A stretch of 64,000 nucleotides of DNA from an uncultured Pelagibacteraceae bacterium (GCA_902570525.1 CACFYN010000001.1:1-64000), one strand, 5' to 3'; counted from the first letter of the stretch, positions 37,332 to 50,399 are shown. Notes: a model not told the origin generated them from the sequence alone. Translations and numbers: made by a program.

Positions 37332-38427
37332 AAAAATAATTATAAACACAAATGAAAATAAATATCCAATTTTAATAGGAAAAAATTTATCATTTAAATT
37401 AGGAAGCATACTTTCCAAAAATTCAATTACACCATCCAAAATATTATTTATTATTGACAATAAAGTGCCAAAAAAAATAATTAGTAAAATTACAAAATCT
37501 ATCAAAAAAAAATATCAAATATTATATTTTAATTCTAATGAGAAGAATAAGTGTCAGAAAAGTATTAATAAAATAATCGATATACTGCTTAAAAACAATT
37601 TTAATAGAAATGATTGTTTAATATCCATTGGTGGAGGTATTACTGGAGATACAGCTGGATATGCAGCTAGTATTTTTAAAAGAGGAATGGTTTATATTAA
37701 TATTCCCTCAACTCTTCTTGCTCAAGTAGATGCATCGATTGGGGGTAAAACTGGTATTAATACTAAATATGGAAAAAATTTGATTGGTTCTTTTTATCAA
37801 CCAGCACTAGTTATATCAGATACAAATTTCTTAAAATCTTTACCAAAAAGAGAAATTTTATGTGGTTATGGTGAAATTTTTAAACACTCAATAATATTTG
37901 ATAGAAAATTTTTTCTTTTTTTAGACAAAAATTTAGACAAAATTCTAAAACTACAAACACCATATATTGAAAATTCAATATTAAAAAGTTGTATTATAAA
38001 AAAGAAAATTGTCGAGAAAGATTTTAAAGAAAAAAATTTGAGAAAAACACTTAATTTAGGTCATACCTTTGGTCACGCATATGAAGCTTGCTTGGGATAT
38101 TCAAGAAAATTGAATCATGGGGAGGCAGTTATACTTGGTATTGCTAGTGCGACAGCCTTTAGCTATTTAAATAGATTATTAAATTTTTCAAATTATAAAT
38201 TAATTTTAAATCATATTTCGAAAATAAGTAAAAATCTTGAGATAAAAAAATATTTTAATATAAAAAGTAAAAATAAAATACTTAAATATATGGTAAATGA
38301 TAAAAAAAATTTTGATAAAAATATCAATCTTGTTTTAATCAACAATATAGGAAAGGTTAATTTCAAGAATAAGTATGCTTTATCTAAAATTAACAAATTC
38401 CTCACTCATCAACTAAAATCAATCTGA
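37321..38427 (+). CDS. aroB: 3-dehydroquinate synthase
   Basis: SIGGGITGDTAGYAASIFKRGM, IPSTLLAQVDASIGGKTGIN, NLGHTFGHAYE, LNHGEAVILG. Confidence 0.94.
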   Translation: MKNRKIIINTNENKYPILIGKNLSFKLGSILSKNSITPSKILFIIDNKVPKKIISKITKSIKKKYQILYFNSNEKNKCQKSINKIIDILLKNNFNRNDCLISIGGGITGDTAGYAASIFKRGMVYINIPSTLLAQVDASIGGKTGINTKYGKNLIGSFYQPALVISDTNFLKSLPKREILCGYGEIFKHSIIFDRKFFLFLDKNLDKILKLQTPYIENSILKSCIIKKKIVEKDFKEKNLRKTLNLGHTFGHAYEACLGYSRKLNHGEAVILGIASATAFSYLNRLLNFSNYKLILNHISKISKNLEIKKYFNIKSKNKILKYMVNDKKNFDKNINLVLINNIGKVNFKNKYALSKINKFLTHQLKSI

Positions 38428-38693
38428 ATCGAATGTATATAATTTTTTAGTTCAAACTCTAAAATTTTGTAAATCTTTTTAGTCGAATCAATTTTTTTCA
38501 TTTTAGACAAACTTTCTGATTTAATAAAAATTTTAAGGTGAAACTTACTTTTTTGGAAATTTTTATGTTTCACATGCAAAAAAGTTTTATCTTCAATCTC
38601 TATATCATCTATTAAAACTTCTTTGGATATTTTTTGTTTAATAATATTATTTAATTCATTTATATTCATAATAAAAGTCGTATTATTATACAT
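38409..38693 (-). CDS. bolA: BolA-family protein
   Basis: Small alpha/beta protein with SKFHLKIFIKSESLSKMKKIDSTKKIYKIL pattern. Confidence 0.7.
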   Translation of the reverse strand: MYNNTTFIMNINELNNIIKQKISKEVLIDDIEIEDKTFLHVKHKNFQKSKFHLKIFIKSESLSKMKKIDSTKKIYKILEFELKNYIHSIQIDFS

Positions 38694-38694
38694 T

Positions 38695-39222
38695 ATGAAA
38701 ACAATTTGTGACTGGAATAATTGCTTCGAAATTGGGAGATATCGCGCACCTGTAGAGAAAGATAACAGTAAAAATTTTAGGCTACTTTGTTTGAAGCATA
38801 TTAAAGAATTTAATAAAAACTGGAACTATTTTTCTGGCATGAGTGACAGAGAAGTAATTGAATTTTTAAAATCAGATATGACATGGCACAAAAAAACACA
38901 AAGTTTCAGCTCTTCAGATAATTTTTTTAAGGTTTTATGGAATAATGTTTTAAATGAAGGCATGGAGGATCTGCATTTGAAAGATAAATTTATAAGAAAT
39001 AAAAATATACCATTTGATAAAGACGATATTAAAGCTTTCAGCATTTTGGGAGTTAAGGTAGGTTTAAAGTGGGACAAAATACAGCAGAAATTTAAAAAAC
39101 TTGTTAAAAAATTTCACCCTGATATTAATGCTGGTGATAAAAACTATGAAGAAAAGTTGAAAGTTATTACTTTAGCTTATACACAGTTAAAAAATACATA
39201 TAGGCAAAAAATTGGAAAATAA
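38695..39222 (+). CDS. J-domain (DnaJ-like) protein
   Basis: C-terminal AFSILGVKVGLKWDKIQQKFKKLVKKFHPDINAGDKNYEEKLKVITLAYTQL with HPD motif; ATG at 38695. Confidence 0.85.
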   Translation: MKTICDWNNCFEIGRYRAPVEKDNSKNFRLLCLKHIKEFNKNWNYFSGMSDREVIEFLKSDMTWHKKTQSFSSSDNFFKVLWNNVLNEGMEDLHLKDKFIRNKNIPFDKDDIKAFSILGVKVGLKWDKIQQKFKKLVKKFHPDINAGDKNYEEKLKVITLAYTQLKNTYRQKIGK

Positions 39223-40186
39223 TCTAAATATCAAACCAGACATAAAGATATCAGTAAACCAAACTTTTGGTATTGATAGTGATATGGAAATTGAGGCGTT
39301 TTCAAAAAAAAATGATTATGTTCCTGAAATCGACAAAAATTATATTTTTGATAGAGATACAACTCTAGCAATTTTATCTGGTTTTGCATTTAACAAACGT
39401 GTTTTAATCCAAGGATACCACGGAACAGGAAAATCAACTCATATAGAGCAAATAGCAGCAAGATTAAACTGGCCGTGTGTAAGAATAAATTTGGATAGCC
39501 ATGTAAGCAGAATTGATCTGATTGGAAAAGATGCAATTATACTTAAAGATGGAAAGCAGATAACAGAATTTAAAGAGGGGATATTGCCTTGGGCTATTCA
39601 AAACTCTATTGCATTGGTTTTTGATGAGTATGATGCAGGAAGACCAGATGTTATGTTTGTAATTCAAAGAGTTTTGGAAGCAGATGGAAATTTTACTCTA
39701 TTAGATAAAAATAAAGTTATTAAACAAAATAAATTTTTTAGACTTTTTGCTACAACAAACACAGTTGGTCTAGGAGACACTACGGGACTTTATCATGGTA
39801 CTCAACAAATTAACCAAGGACAGATGGATAGATGGAATATAGTAAGCACTCTAAATTATTTAAGTTTAGAGAAAGAAATGGAAATTGTTTTAGCAAAAAA
39901 TAAAAATCTTAACAATGCAAAAGGGAAAGAAAAAATTGCTAATATGATTAAAGTGGCATCTCTTACAAGGAAAGGTTTTATGTCTGGTGATATTTCAACG
40001 GTAATGAGCCCTAGAACTGTGCTACACTGGGTAGAAAATTCAGATATTTTCAAAGATACTGGATACGCATTTAGAGTAACGTTTTTAAATAAATGCGATG
40101 AAGTTGAAAAAAATATTATTTCTGAATATTATCAAAGATGCTTTGGAGAAGAATTGCCAGAGTCTATGGTAAATATTCAGGCTTAA
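39212..40186 (+). CDS. cobS: CobS-like AAA+ ATPase
   Basis: [90 protein letters not shown]. Confidence 0.9.
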   Translation: MENNLNIKPDIKISVNQTFGIDSDMEIEAFSKKNDYVPEIDKNYIFDRDTTLAILSGFAFNKRVLIQGYHGTGKSTHIEQIAARLNWPCVRINLDSHVSRIDLIGKDAIILKDGKQITEFKEGILPWAIQNSIALVFDEYDAGRPDVMFVIQRVLEADGNFTLLDKNKVIKQNKFFRLFATTNTVGLGDTTGLYHGTQQINQGQMDRWNIVSTLNYLSLEKEMEIVLAKNKNLNNAKGKEKIANMIKVASLTRKGFMSGDISTVMSPRTVLHWVENSDIFKDTGYAFRVTFLNKCDEVEKNIISEYYQRCFGEELPESMVNIQA

Positions 40187-41985
40187 TGAGTAAAGAGAAT
40201 AATATCAAAGAAAAATTTAAAATTGCATTAATTTCGACTGAAAAGGTAATTTCAGGCGATTACTTGATAAAAAATAAAAAAAGTAAAAATGTTAAGAAAA
40301 ACATTGATTATTTTGAAATAGATACTTTAAATTCAAAAAACGAGTTTGTTAAATATAGAGCTGAAAGTGATTCCAGAGCTTTACTCAAAAAATTTTCAAA
40401 TGAAGAGATATTCAAGTCAAATCACCCTAAAAATATTGCCTGTAAATCATTATATGAGTTTTCTGAAAAAATAAGATGTGAACTGCTTGGTTCTGAAATG
40501 TTGAAGGGGACAAAGCTAAACTTTTTAGAAAATTACAAAAATACTCTTTCAAAAATTAAAATTGAAAATATTAAAAGTAAAGAGGATGTAAAAATATCTG
40601 AGGCTTTTGAAATTTATATTCTGAAAAATTTTTTTAATCTTAATCTAAATAATAATTGTGAAAAAATATTAAGTTATTGGCAAAAGGATTTAAGAAATGC
40701 TTTCGATAAACATGTGCGATTTTTCAAAGAAAACTTACAAAATCAAAAAATTTACAACTCCAAAATATCAGAAATACTCAAAGATATGGATTTGTTTGAG
40801 AGTAATGATGAGACACAGAATAATAATGAAGATCAAGATGATGCAAACAAATCTGAAAATAAAGAAGAAAATCAAGACCAAAATTCAGATCAGGATCAGA
40901 GTTCCCAAGAAACTCAAGATGAGAATCAAGGTATAGATACTGAATATGATTTTTCTGAACATCAGCTAGAGGAGAATTTATCAGATGCAGACACTGAAAA
41001 AGAAAATTCTGAAAACTTAATGCAAAAAATTAATAACAGTTCTTCAGATCTTGAGTATAAGATTTTTACTACTAACTTTGATGAGATTGCTAAAGCTGAA
41101 AAACTTGAAGGTTTAGATGAGATAATTAAATTAAGGAAAAATTTAGATCAGCAATTAGTAAGTTTTCAAGATCTGATTACTAAATTAGCAAATAAACTAC
41201 AGAGACAACTACTGGCTAGTCAAAAAAGAGCTTGGGAATTCGATTTAGAAGAAGGTTTATTAGATACATCTAAACTCACAAGGGTAATAATAGATCCATA
41301 TAGTTCGCTATCTTTCAAAAAAGAGAAGGACTATGAGTTTAAGGATACTGTTGTAACCTTACTGATTGATAACTCTGGTTCAATGAGGGGAAGACCAATT
41401 ACAATAGCAGCAATATGTGCTGATATCTTATCAAGAACATTAGAAAGATGCTCAGTTAAAGTGGAGATCTTAGGTTTTACAACTAAAAATTGGAAGGGTG
41501 GTCAATCTAGAGAATATTGGAACAAAAATGGTAAACCAAAATCACCTGGAAGGTTAAATGACCTTAGACATATAATTTACAAAAGCGCTGATACGCAATG
41601 GAGAATAAGCAAAAATAATCTTGGACTAATGTTAAAAGAGGGTTTGCTCAAAGAAAATATTGATGGAGAAGCTATAAACTGGGCTTTTGGTAGACTTAAA
41701 AAGAGAAAAGAGGAAAGAAAAATTTTAATGGTTATTTCAGATGGTGCTCCAGTTGATGACTCAACTTTATCTGTAAATTCAGGTGATTTTTTAGAAAAAC
41801 ATCTTAAAAAAACGGTTAAATACATTGAAAACAAAGGCGATGTAGAGATTTTGGCAATTGGAATTGGACACGATGTTTCGAGATACTATTCTAAGGCTAT
41901 AAAAATAACTGATGTGCAAGAACTAGGGGATGTGATGATCGAGCAATTAAGTGGTTTATTTGTAAACAAAAAGAAACTTAATTAA
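40186..41985 (+). CDS. cobT: CobT-like VWA-domain protein
   Basis: [34 protein letters not shown] (MIDAS), acidic linker, [12 protein letters not shown]; start set at MSKENN (taATGa overlap with cobS). Confidence 0.9.
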   Translation: MSKENNIKEKFKIALISTEKVISGDYLIKNKKSKNVKKNIDYFEIDTLNSKNEFVKYRAESDSRALLKKFSNEEIFKSNHPKNIACKSLYEFSEKIRCELLGSEMLKGTKLNFLENYKNTLSKIKIENIKSKEDVKISEAFEIYILKNFFNLNLNNNCEKILSYWQKDLRNAFDKHVRFFKENLQNQKIYNSKISEILKDMDLFESNDETQNNNEDQDDANKSENKEENQDQNSDQDQSSQETQDENQGIDTEYDFSEHQLEENLSDADTEKENSENLMQKINNSSSDLEYKIFTTNFDEIAKAEKLEGLDEIIKLRKNLDQQLVSFQDLITKLANKLQRQLLASQKRAWEFDLEEGLLDTSKLTRVIIDPYSSLSFKKEKDYEFKDTVVTLLIDNSGSMRGRPITIAAICADILSRTLERCSVKVEILGFTTKNWKGGQSREYWNKNGKPKSPGRLNDLRHIIYKSADTQWRISKNNLGLMLKEGLLKENIDGEAINWAFGRLKKRKEERKILMVISDGAPVDDSTLSVNSGDFLEKHLKKTVKYIENKGDVEILAIGIGHDVSRYYSKAIKITDVQELGDVMIEQLSGLFVNKKKLN

Positions 41986-43272
41986 TTATATTTTTCTTAA
42001 ATCTTTATCTCGCCACTCAATAAGAACTTCTGCACCCCCTATAGTTTCTGAATTTTTAAATTTGACAGATGCAAAGTTTTTCTCGAGTAAAGTTTTACCA
42101 ATAAAAGTTCCCAATCCTAAACCTTTGGATGAAATATTTACGTTATCTAGAGTTCTTATGTATGGCTCTCCAAGTTTATCTTTATTGAGTAAATCATTTG
42201 GAAAACCTTTTCCATCATCAATTATTTTCACAAATGTACTTTTGTTTTTATTAAATAGAAGTATCTTAATTTTATTTTTAGTAAACTTATTTGCATTCCC
42301 TATAAAATTTCTTAGTCCATAAATAATTTCTGGGGATTTATTAATAGTTATTTTATTTGTAAATTTTTCAGTGTTTACTTCAAATTTTTTTTTACTTATT
42401 TCTCTAAACGATTTTACTATTTCAATTATATAATCACTTAAATTTAAATTAGCATTAATAAATTCGTCATTTATTCTCGGGTTAAGAGATAGTTTTTTTA
42501 ATATTTCACTACATCTTTTACTTTGAGATACCAATAAATCTAGATCTTTATTCAATTTATTATCGTGCTTAAATTCTTTTTTTAGCTCTTTTGCCGTCAA
42601 AAGTATTGTGGATAAAGGAGTCCCTAATGAATGAGCTGCTGCTGCGGCCTGACCACCTAAAGATAATAATTCATTTTCTTTTGCCATTATTTCTTGAATT
42701 TTATCAAAGGCTTTTTTTCTTTTTCTGTTTTGTTCACCAAACTGTACAGCAAAATAAACTAAAAATAACAAACCAATTAAAATAGAAATTGGGATTGCAT
42801 ACAAATAGTAGTCTGGAACGTGAAAATGTAATTCTCCTGGATGAGGAAGTTCGATGTAATAAAAAGTCAGAAATGATATCGATGAAATAGTTATAAGGAC
42901 TAAAATAACAGAGCTTGCGATTGTAAGATATTGTGAAGAAAATACTGCAGGGATTATTAACAAAAAAATAAAAGGATTTGTAATCCCTCCAGTCAAATAA
43001 AATAAAAAACTTAGCTGCAGAATATCGTAAGTCAAATATGATAATGATAAAGAATTACTAATTTGATTTGCTTTTACTTGAAATTGTAGCAGTATATTTG
43101 TTATCGCTCCTAATGTAATAATACCAAGGCAGGGGATATAATTAAATTTATATTCAAAAATAAATTCTACTATTAAAATAGATATTATTTGACCTAAAAA
43201 TGCTATCCATCTTAAATTTACATAAGTAGATCTATTTAAAGTATAAAGTTCTGAATTTTCAAAAAACTTCAT
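41986..43272 (-). CDS. regB: RegB/PrrB-type redox sensor histidine kinase
   Basis: Six-TM N-terminus with GGITNPF, H-box AAAAHSLGTPLSTI, SKRCSEIL cysteine after H-box, HATPase C-terminus. Confidence 0.85.
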   Translation of the reverse strand: MKFFENSELYTLNRSTYVNLRWIAFLGQIISILIVEFIFEYKFNYIPCLGIITLGAITNILLQFQVKANQISNSLSLSYLTYDILQLSFLFYLTGGITNPFIFLLIIPAVFSSQYLTIASSVILVLITISSISFLTFYYIELPHPGELHFHVPDYYLYAIPISILIGLLFLVYFAVQFGEQNRKRKKAFDKIQEIMAKENELLSLGGQAAAAAHSLGTPLSTILLTAKELKKEFKHDNKLNKDLDLLVSQSKRCSEILKKLSLNPRINDEFINANLNLSDYIIEIVKSFREISKKKFEVNTEKFTNKITINKSPEIIYGLRNFIGNANKFTKNKIKILLFNKNKSTFVKIIDDGKGFPNDLLNKDKLGEPYIRTLDNVNISSKGLGLGTFIGKTLLEKNFASVKFKNSETIGGAEVLIEWRDKDLRKI

Positions 43273-43274
43273 TA

Positions 43275-45341
<2,067 letters not shown>

Positions 45342-45480
45342 TTAGGAAAAAATAGTTATAACATTTTTATGAAATTAAATAAAATCTGAAATTAAACTAA
45401 TGCTCTAAAAGTATTGATAAATATCAATAATCTTGCATTTTTTTATTAAATTTTCTTAAAAGGGTAAAACCCTTAAAAAA

Positions 45481-45570
45481 TGGCGGAGAGAGTGGGATTC
45501 GAACCCACGAAAGAGTTGCCCCTTAACACGCTTTCCAAGCGTGCGCCTTAAACCACTCGGCCATCTCTCC
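45481..45570 (-). tRNA. tRNA-Ser(GGA), CCA encoded
   Basis: Long variable arm, anticodon arm CACGC-TTGGAAA-GCGTG, GGAGAGA/TCTCTCC acceptor + G73 + CCA. Confidence 0.95.
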
Positions 45571-45577
45571 ACATTAT

Positions 45578-46450
45578 TTAAAATATTTTAAACCTATTTC
45601 TATATCTATTTAATGTTTTCTTTTGTCTATCTAAAAATCTTAATAAGATATTTCTTTTTTTATCTCTTCTCGCAATAATAGGAAATTTTTCAAGATGTGA
45701 AAATGTTCTGACTTTATTTTCGTTCAATGCCCATTCTGACTCGTAAGCAGAAACTAATTCACAATTGTTCATTTTAAATAGAATAGACAAAACACTTTGG
45801 GGATGTTTGTGGTGGATATATCCTTTGCAAGATTTTTCTATAAATTTTGACTCATCATCATCAATTAAATCAAATCTATTTCTACATAAATTGTAATGCT
45901 CTGCCATTACTTCCTCTGCAATTTGACACTTTTTTAATAAAAAGGATCCACCCCATAAAGCAGGGCTTTGAATAATTTTATCCTCACAAGTGAGATTGAA
46001 ATATTTTATCAAATCAGCTTTTGTATACTGATACTCAAAGAGCTCTGGAAATTCATAATTTGAATATTTAGGCTCAAAGTGAGGCTTTGAATAATCAAAA
46101 CCTAGAATTCCACTTTTACTATCTGAAACGATATTAAAATATTCTTTTAATCTATTTACTCCATTTTTATTTAAATGATTTCCAATATCACTCCATTGAT
46201 AAATATCATTTTCTTCCATTTTAGATAAAACCAATCTATGAAAATATGATTGCCATACCCAGTAGCCAAAGCCTAGTTTTTTTCCTCTCCTTATTAAAGA
46301 AAATACATAATCTCTATATTCCTCACTAAGATCATTTTCATTGAAAATATTAATTTCATGATAAATACCAATTTTTTCTGCCTGTTCTCTAAATCTTTCT
46401 GCAGATCTTGATAAGTCAGAGCTTGCAAAAGATGATAAATAAATTTTCAT
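45578..46450 (-). CDS. Putative glycosyltransferase/polysaccharide biosynthesis protein
   Basis: GFGYWVWQSYFHRLVLSKMEENDIYQWSDIG pattern as in sugar-transfer proteins; in polysaccharide island. Confidence 0.55.
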   Translation of the reverse strand: MKIYLSSFASSDLSRSAERFREQAEKIGIYHEINIFNENDLSEEYRDYVFSLIRRGKKLGFGYWVWQSYFHRLVLSKMEENDIYQWSDIGNHLNKNGVNRLKEYFNIVSDSKSGILGFDYSKPHFEPKYSNYEFPELFEYQYTKADLIKYFNLTCEDKIIQSPALWGGSFLLKKCQIAEEVMAEHYNLCRNRFDLIDDDESKFIEKSCKGYIHHKHPQSVLSILFKMNNCELVSAYESEWALNENKVRTFSHLEKFPIIARRDKKRNILLRFLDRQKKTLNRYRNRFKIF

Positions 46451-46460
46451 TTATAAATTT

Positions 46461-47108
46461 CTAAACTTTAAATATTTTTAAAATATATTTTTGGTTCTTA
46501 AATTTAAAAAAAGCTGGATACCTCTCATTGTCACAAATTCTTAGAAGATTAAATTGAGACTTTATTGATTTTTTAATATTTATTTCGCTATCGTTAGAGT
46601 TACGTTTTCTGTTATAACTTCCCTTACCTTTTTGTTTTTTTTTATCAATTTTAGGATATTTCTTTAAAAATTTTTTTATTAAATTCAACCTTGCGTATGC
46701 TTGTCTTTCTCTCAACTCTGGCATTAGTTCATCACCATTTAATTTAAACTTGTCAATTAAATAAATATCACCAGTATCAATTTTTCCAGCAGCCTCAATT
46801 AGACATATATGAATTTTTTTTTTATTTTTTAAAACTTGATAATGAATAGGCGCTCCTCCTCTATCATATGGAAGTTTACTTTCATGTATGACGAGATTAA
46901 GTTTATTTTTTTTTAGGAACCAATTGGAGAGTAACCTTCCATACCCTAATATGAAAACTAAGTCTTGACCTTTAATTTTTTTATGGTTTTCCTCAATATT
47001 ATAAATGTACTTATTTTTATATCCAAAATTTGTTTTTTTTATATACGTATGAAACCAATTATTGGATTTGTCTAATAAAAAAGTTACTTTAGTTTTTTTT
47101 TTACTCAT
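46461..47108 (-). CDS. Formyltransferase-family protein (sugar N-formyltransferase-like)
   Basis: LVIHESKLPYDRGGAPIHYQVL, GKIDTGDIYLI. Confidence 0.7.
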   Translation of the reverse strand: MSKKKTKVTFLLDKSNNWFHTYIKKTNFGYKNKYIYNIEENHKKIKGQDLVFILGYGRLLSNWFLKKNKLNLVIHESKLPYDRGGAPIHYQVLKNKKKIHICLIEAAGKIDTGDIYLIDKFKLNGDELMPELRERQAYARLNLIKKFLKKYPKIDKKKQKGKGSYNRKRNSNDSEINIKKSIKSQFNLLRICDNERYPAFFKFKNQKYILKIFKV

Positions 47109-47186
47109 TATTAATTAAAATAATATATATATATTCTTTAAATAAAAAAATATATTACTTTGTTTCTAATCATCTAGTATTCAATT

Positions 47187-48164
47187 ATGAAAAATATTTT
47201 AATTTTAGGATCTGAGGGTTTTCTGGGTTCCGTTTTAGTTCCATATATACTTAAAAATAATAATTATAATGTAATTGGAATTGACAAATGTTTTTTTGGA
47301 AAAAATAATAAAAATACTAAAAATTTTAAGTTTTATAAAAAAGATTATAACCAGTTGAGCAGTAAATTTTTTGAAAAATTCGATTATATAATTGATCTTG
47401 TAAATATTTCAAATGATCCAGCATCCGAGTTGAACCAAAAATTTACCTACTTAACTAATTTTTCGAATAAAGTTAAATTATACAAAAAAATAAAAAATTT
47501 GAGTAAACTTTCTAGATACATTTACATGTCATCTTGTTCTGTTTATGGAAATAACAAAAAATTAATTAATGAGAAATCATTACCAAAACCAATATCTTTA
47601 TATTCAAAGTTATGTCTAAAATACGAGAATTATTTAAAGTCTGAAAATAAAATACCTTTTACTATTATGAGACTTGGAACTTTATATGGTTGGTCTCCAA
47701 GAATGAGATATGACATCGCAATAAATAAAATTATAAGGGACATGGTTTTTTTAAAAAAAATTGAGATTTTGGGGGGAACCCAATTAAGATTTTTTTGCTA
47801 CAACTTATTTGCGTGTAAGGTAATAAATAAATTAATTAATGAAAAATCCAAAAAGAAAAATAGTAAAATATTCAATGTTGGAAATTTTAATACGAACATT
47901 GTTCAACTTTCAAAAAAAATACTATCTTTAACAAAAATAAAAGGTGTTAATGTATTTCATGAAACAAATACGATAGACAAAAGATCTTATGAAGTTTCAA
48001 CAAAATCATCCAAAAGGTTAATTAAAAATTTAAATTTTAGTAAATTCACAAATAATTCAATTATTGAAACATTTATTAAAATAAAAAAAGATAAGTTTCC
48101 CTTTTCAGATAATAAGATAACTTTATCAATATATAAGAAATATTTAAAAAACCATAAGGTATGA
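47187..48164 (+). CDS. NAD-dependent epimerase/dehydratase (extended SDR)
   Basis: NILILGSEGFLGSVLVPYIL, YMSSCSVYG, IFNVGNF. Confidence 0.8.
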   Translation: MKNILILGSEGFLGSVLVPYILKNNNYNVIGIDKCFFGKNNKNTKNFKFYKKDYNQLSSKFFEKFDYIIDLVNISNDPASELNQKFTYLTNFSNKVKLYKKIKNLSKLSRYIYMSSCSVYGNNKKLINEKSLPKPISLYSKLCLKYENYLKSENKIPFTIMRLGTLYGWSPRMRYDIAINKIIRDMVFLKKIEILGGTQLRFFCYNLFACKVINKLINEKSKKKNSKIFNVGNFNTNIVQLSKKILSLTKIKGVNVFHETNTIDKRSYEVSTKSSKRLIKNLNFSKFTNNSIIETFIKIKKDKFPFSDNKITLSIYKKYLKNHKV

Positions 48165-49285
48165 TCTCATTCTATAAACACAATTTGAACAAAAATAAAA
48201 ACTACCTAAACAAAACAATTAGTGGTCAATACTTAACATCAGGACCTATGTGTGAAAAGGTAGAAAGCTTGCTAAAAAAAAAGTTTAGTAAAAAATTTGC
48301 TTATCTCACAAATTCTTGGACTAATGCCGCTATCGCAATTCTTCTGGCTTTAAAAATTAAAAAAGGAGACGAGATAATTATACCTGCATGTACATTTGTG
48401 GCATGTGCTAACGTAATCGAAATGATTGGAGGCAAAGTAATATTTGCAGATATCGATGCAAAAACTAAATTGATGGATATAAATGATTGTTTAAATAAAA
48501 TTACAAATAAAACTAAGGTTATAATGCCTGTTCACCTTTATGGAAATTTATTTCCAACATTTAAGCTTAAAAAAAAAATTAGAAAAAATATATTTATAAT
48601 CGAAGATAGTGCTCATGCCTTTTCAGGAGAATATAACAATAAACCATTAGGATTTTATTCAGACTTTTTAATTTTTTCTTTTTACGCTACAAAAAGTATT
48701 ACATGTGGCGAGGGAGGAGCAGTTTTATCAAATAACAAAAAAACGATGGAAAAAATTCGTTCTATTGCAAATAACGGTATGTCAAAACCGGCATTCAAAA
48801 GGTTTGAAAATAATAAATACAAACCATGGGATGTTGAGAGTTTTGGATTCAAGGCCAACTTGAGTGATATAAATGCGTGTTTATTAAAAGATCAGATTTT
48901 AGGTTATAAAAAATTATCAAATAAAAAGAAAAAAATATATTTCAAACTTAAAAAAAAATTGTCTAACTTAAAACAAATAGAATTTCCAAGTAATTTGAGA
49001 AATAACGATAGAGACTTCTATTTATTTCCTATAGGTGTAAACAGAAAAATAAGAAATAGGCTAATTGAACATTTAACCTCAAAAAAAATATTTGTAACAG
49101 TAAATTTTAAATCAATAACTAATCTGAGTTTTTATAAAAAAAAATATAAAGTAAAAAATTGCTTAAATAGTATTAAATGGGGAGAGGAGACTTTAAGTTT
49201 ACCATTTCATGCAAAAATTAAAGAAAAAGAAATCAATACAATTTACAAAGAGATAAATTTTTTTTTTAAAAATCAAATTTATTAA
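48161..49285 (+). CDS. DegT/DnrJ/EryC1 family PLP aminotransferase
   Basis: IIIPACTFVACANVIEMIGGKVIFADID, IEDSAHAFSGEY, FYATKSITCGEGGAVLSN. Confidence 0.88.
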   Translation: MISFYKHNLNKNKNYLNKTISGQYLTSGPMCEKVESLLKKKFSKKFAYLTNSWTNAAIAILLALKIKKGDEIIIPACTFVACANVIEMIGGKVIFADIDAKTKLMDINDCLNKITNKTKVIMPVHLYGNLFPTFKLKKKIRKNIFIIEDSAHAFSGEYNNKPLGFYSDFLIFSFYATKSITCGEGGAVLSNNKKTMEKIRSIANNGMSKPAFKRFENNKYKPWDVESFGFKANLSDINACLLKDQILGYKKLSNKKKKIYFKLKKKLSNLKQIEFPSNLRNNDRDFYLFPIGVNRKIRNRLIEHLTSKKIFVTVNFKSITNLSFYKKKYKVKNCLNSIKWGEETLSLPFHAKIKEKEINTIYKEINFFFKNQIY

Positions 49286-49296
49286 TAAGTTTTTAG

Positions 49297-50373
49297 TTAA
49301 AGATTTTTATTTAATATTTTAGAAACACAATTGTATAGTTTTTTATATCCTGCTTCATTAGGATGTCCGTCATAATTATAAAAATAGCTAGGATCATCTT
49401 CAAAATTACAATGAAAATGTTTATCTGTTAAACCAGTGATAAATTTTTTCCCATAAATTGAATTATAATTTTTTCCTTTATTATGAATTTCATCCAATGT
49501 CTGTATCTGGATAAATATAATATCTTTACCATATTTATTTACTAAATTTCTTATTGAATTGAAATTTTTAGTAATTTTTTCATTTTGTGATTTATAGAAT
49601 TTGTTTTGTAAAAAATCTCTTGGAATTCTTATAATATAAAGATTTGCTAATGAATTTTTAATTTTTCTTCTTATTTTTTTCCATGTTAATTTGCTTTTTT
49701 TATCGTCTCTATATTTTTTTAATTTTTTAAGAAAATTGGTTGGATCTTTTTCCTCTAGTGGAAAACCATAAAAATTTTCAGGTCCTTTGCAATAATTATG
49801 ATTTTCTAAACATTTTAAATTTTGTTTAGAAAAATTAAATGGATCTCTGGTTATATCTCCACCTATATATAATACAATTACTTTTTCAATATCATAATGC
49901 TGATCTATATGTTTTTCTAAAAATTCAAATTGTTGCGGACCTGTTCCGAAAATTCCACCGTTAATAACTTGGTAATTATTTACTTTACCTCCAAAATAAT
50001 TTACCCAACTAGGTGCCCCCATACCTTCAGTAAATGAGTCACCTAAAAATAAAATTGAAGGTTTGCCTGAATAAATATCATTATCCTGTACTAATCCAAA
50101 GTTATTAGTCTTTATTTTGTAGGAATATTCTTTAATAAACTCATTATTTAAATCAAAAAAAACTTCATGCCTGACTGATAAATTAGGTTCAAATTTAAAG
50201 AAGTTATCTATATTTTTGAATATTTTTCCTTGATCCCAAAGTCTATATATTACTTTGTAATATTTATTCACATAATGTTTTGGTAAAAGTAGGTTAAAAA
50301 ATATTTCGAGAATTATTAATGTAAACAATATGCTATAAATTATCAGCCAAAAATTATGTATTTTTTTTTTCAT
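49297..50373 (-). CDS. Membrane-anchored SGNH-hydrolase-like protein
   Basis: N-terminal TM, ILFLGDSFTEGMGA (block I), GHPNEAGY near C-terminus. Confidence 0.65.
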   Translation of the reverse strand: MKKKIHNFWLIIYSILFTLIILEIFFNLLLPKHYVNKYYKVIYRLWDQGKIFKNIDNFFKFEPNLSVRHEVFFDLNNEFIKEYSYKIKTNNFGLVQDNDIYSGKPSILFLGDSFTEGMGAPSWVNYFGGKVNNYQVINGGIFGTGPQQFEFLEKHIDQHYDIEKVIVLYIGGDITRDPFNFSKQNLKCLENHNYCKGPENFYGFPLEEKDPTNFLKKLKKYRDDKKSKLTWKKIRRKIKNSLANLYIIRIPRDFLQNKFYKSQNEKITKNFNSIRNLVNKYGKDIIFIQIQTLDEIHNKGKNYNSIYGKKFITGLTDKHFHCNFEDDPSYFYNYDGHPNEAGYKKLYNCVSKILNKNL

Positions 50374-50399
50374 TTTAAATTGCTAAAATTCTAAGTTTC

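Noticed and set aside
40138-40185. Upstream start ([16 protein letters not shown]) for cobT, and similar upstream starts for aroK (36798), aroB (37312) and the J-domain gene (38623)
   Set aside because: Extensions overlap upstream genes or precede the conserved N-terminus; internal ATGs fit family starts better
40800-40960. Repetitive-looking GAT/GAA/AAT/CAA-rich tract
   Set aside because: It is in frame and encodes the acidic linker typical of CobT, not a nucleotide repeat element
38695-41985. cobS/cobT as evidence for cobalamin biosynthesis
   Set aside because: No CobN or other corrin genes in the window; gene neighbours point to a chaperone-like role instead
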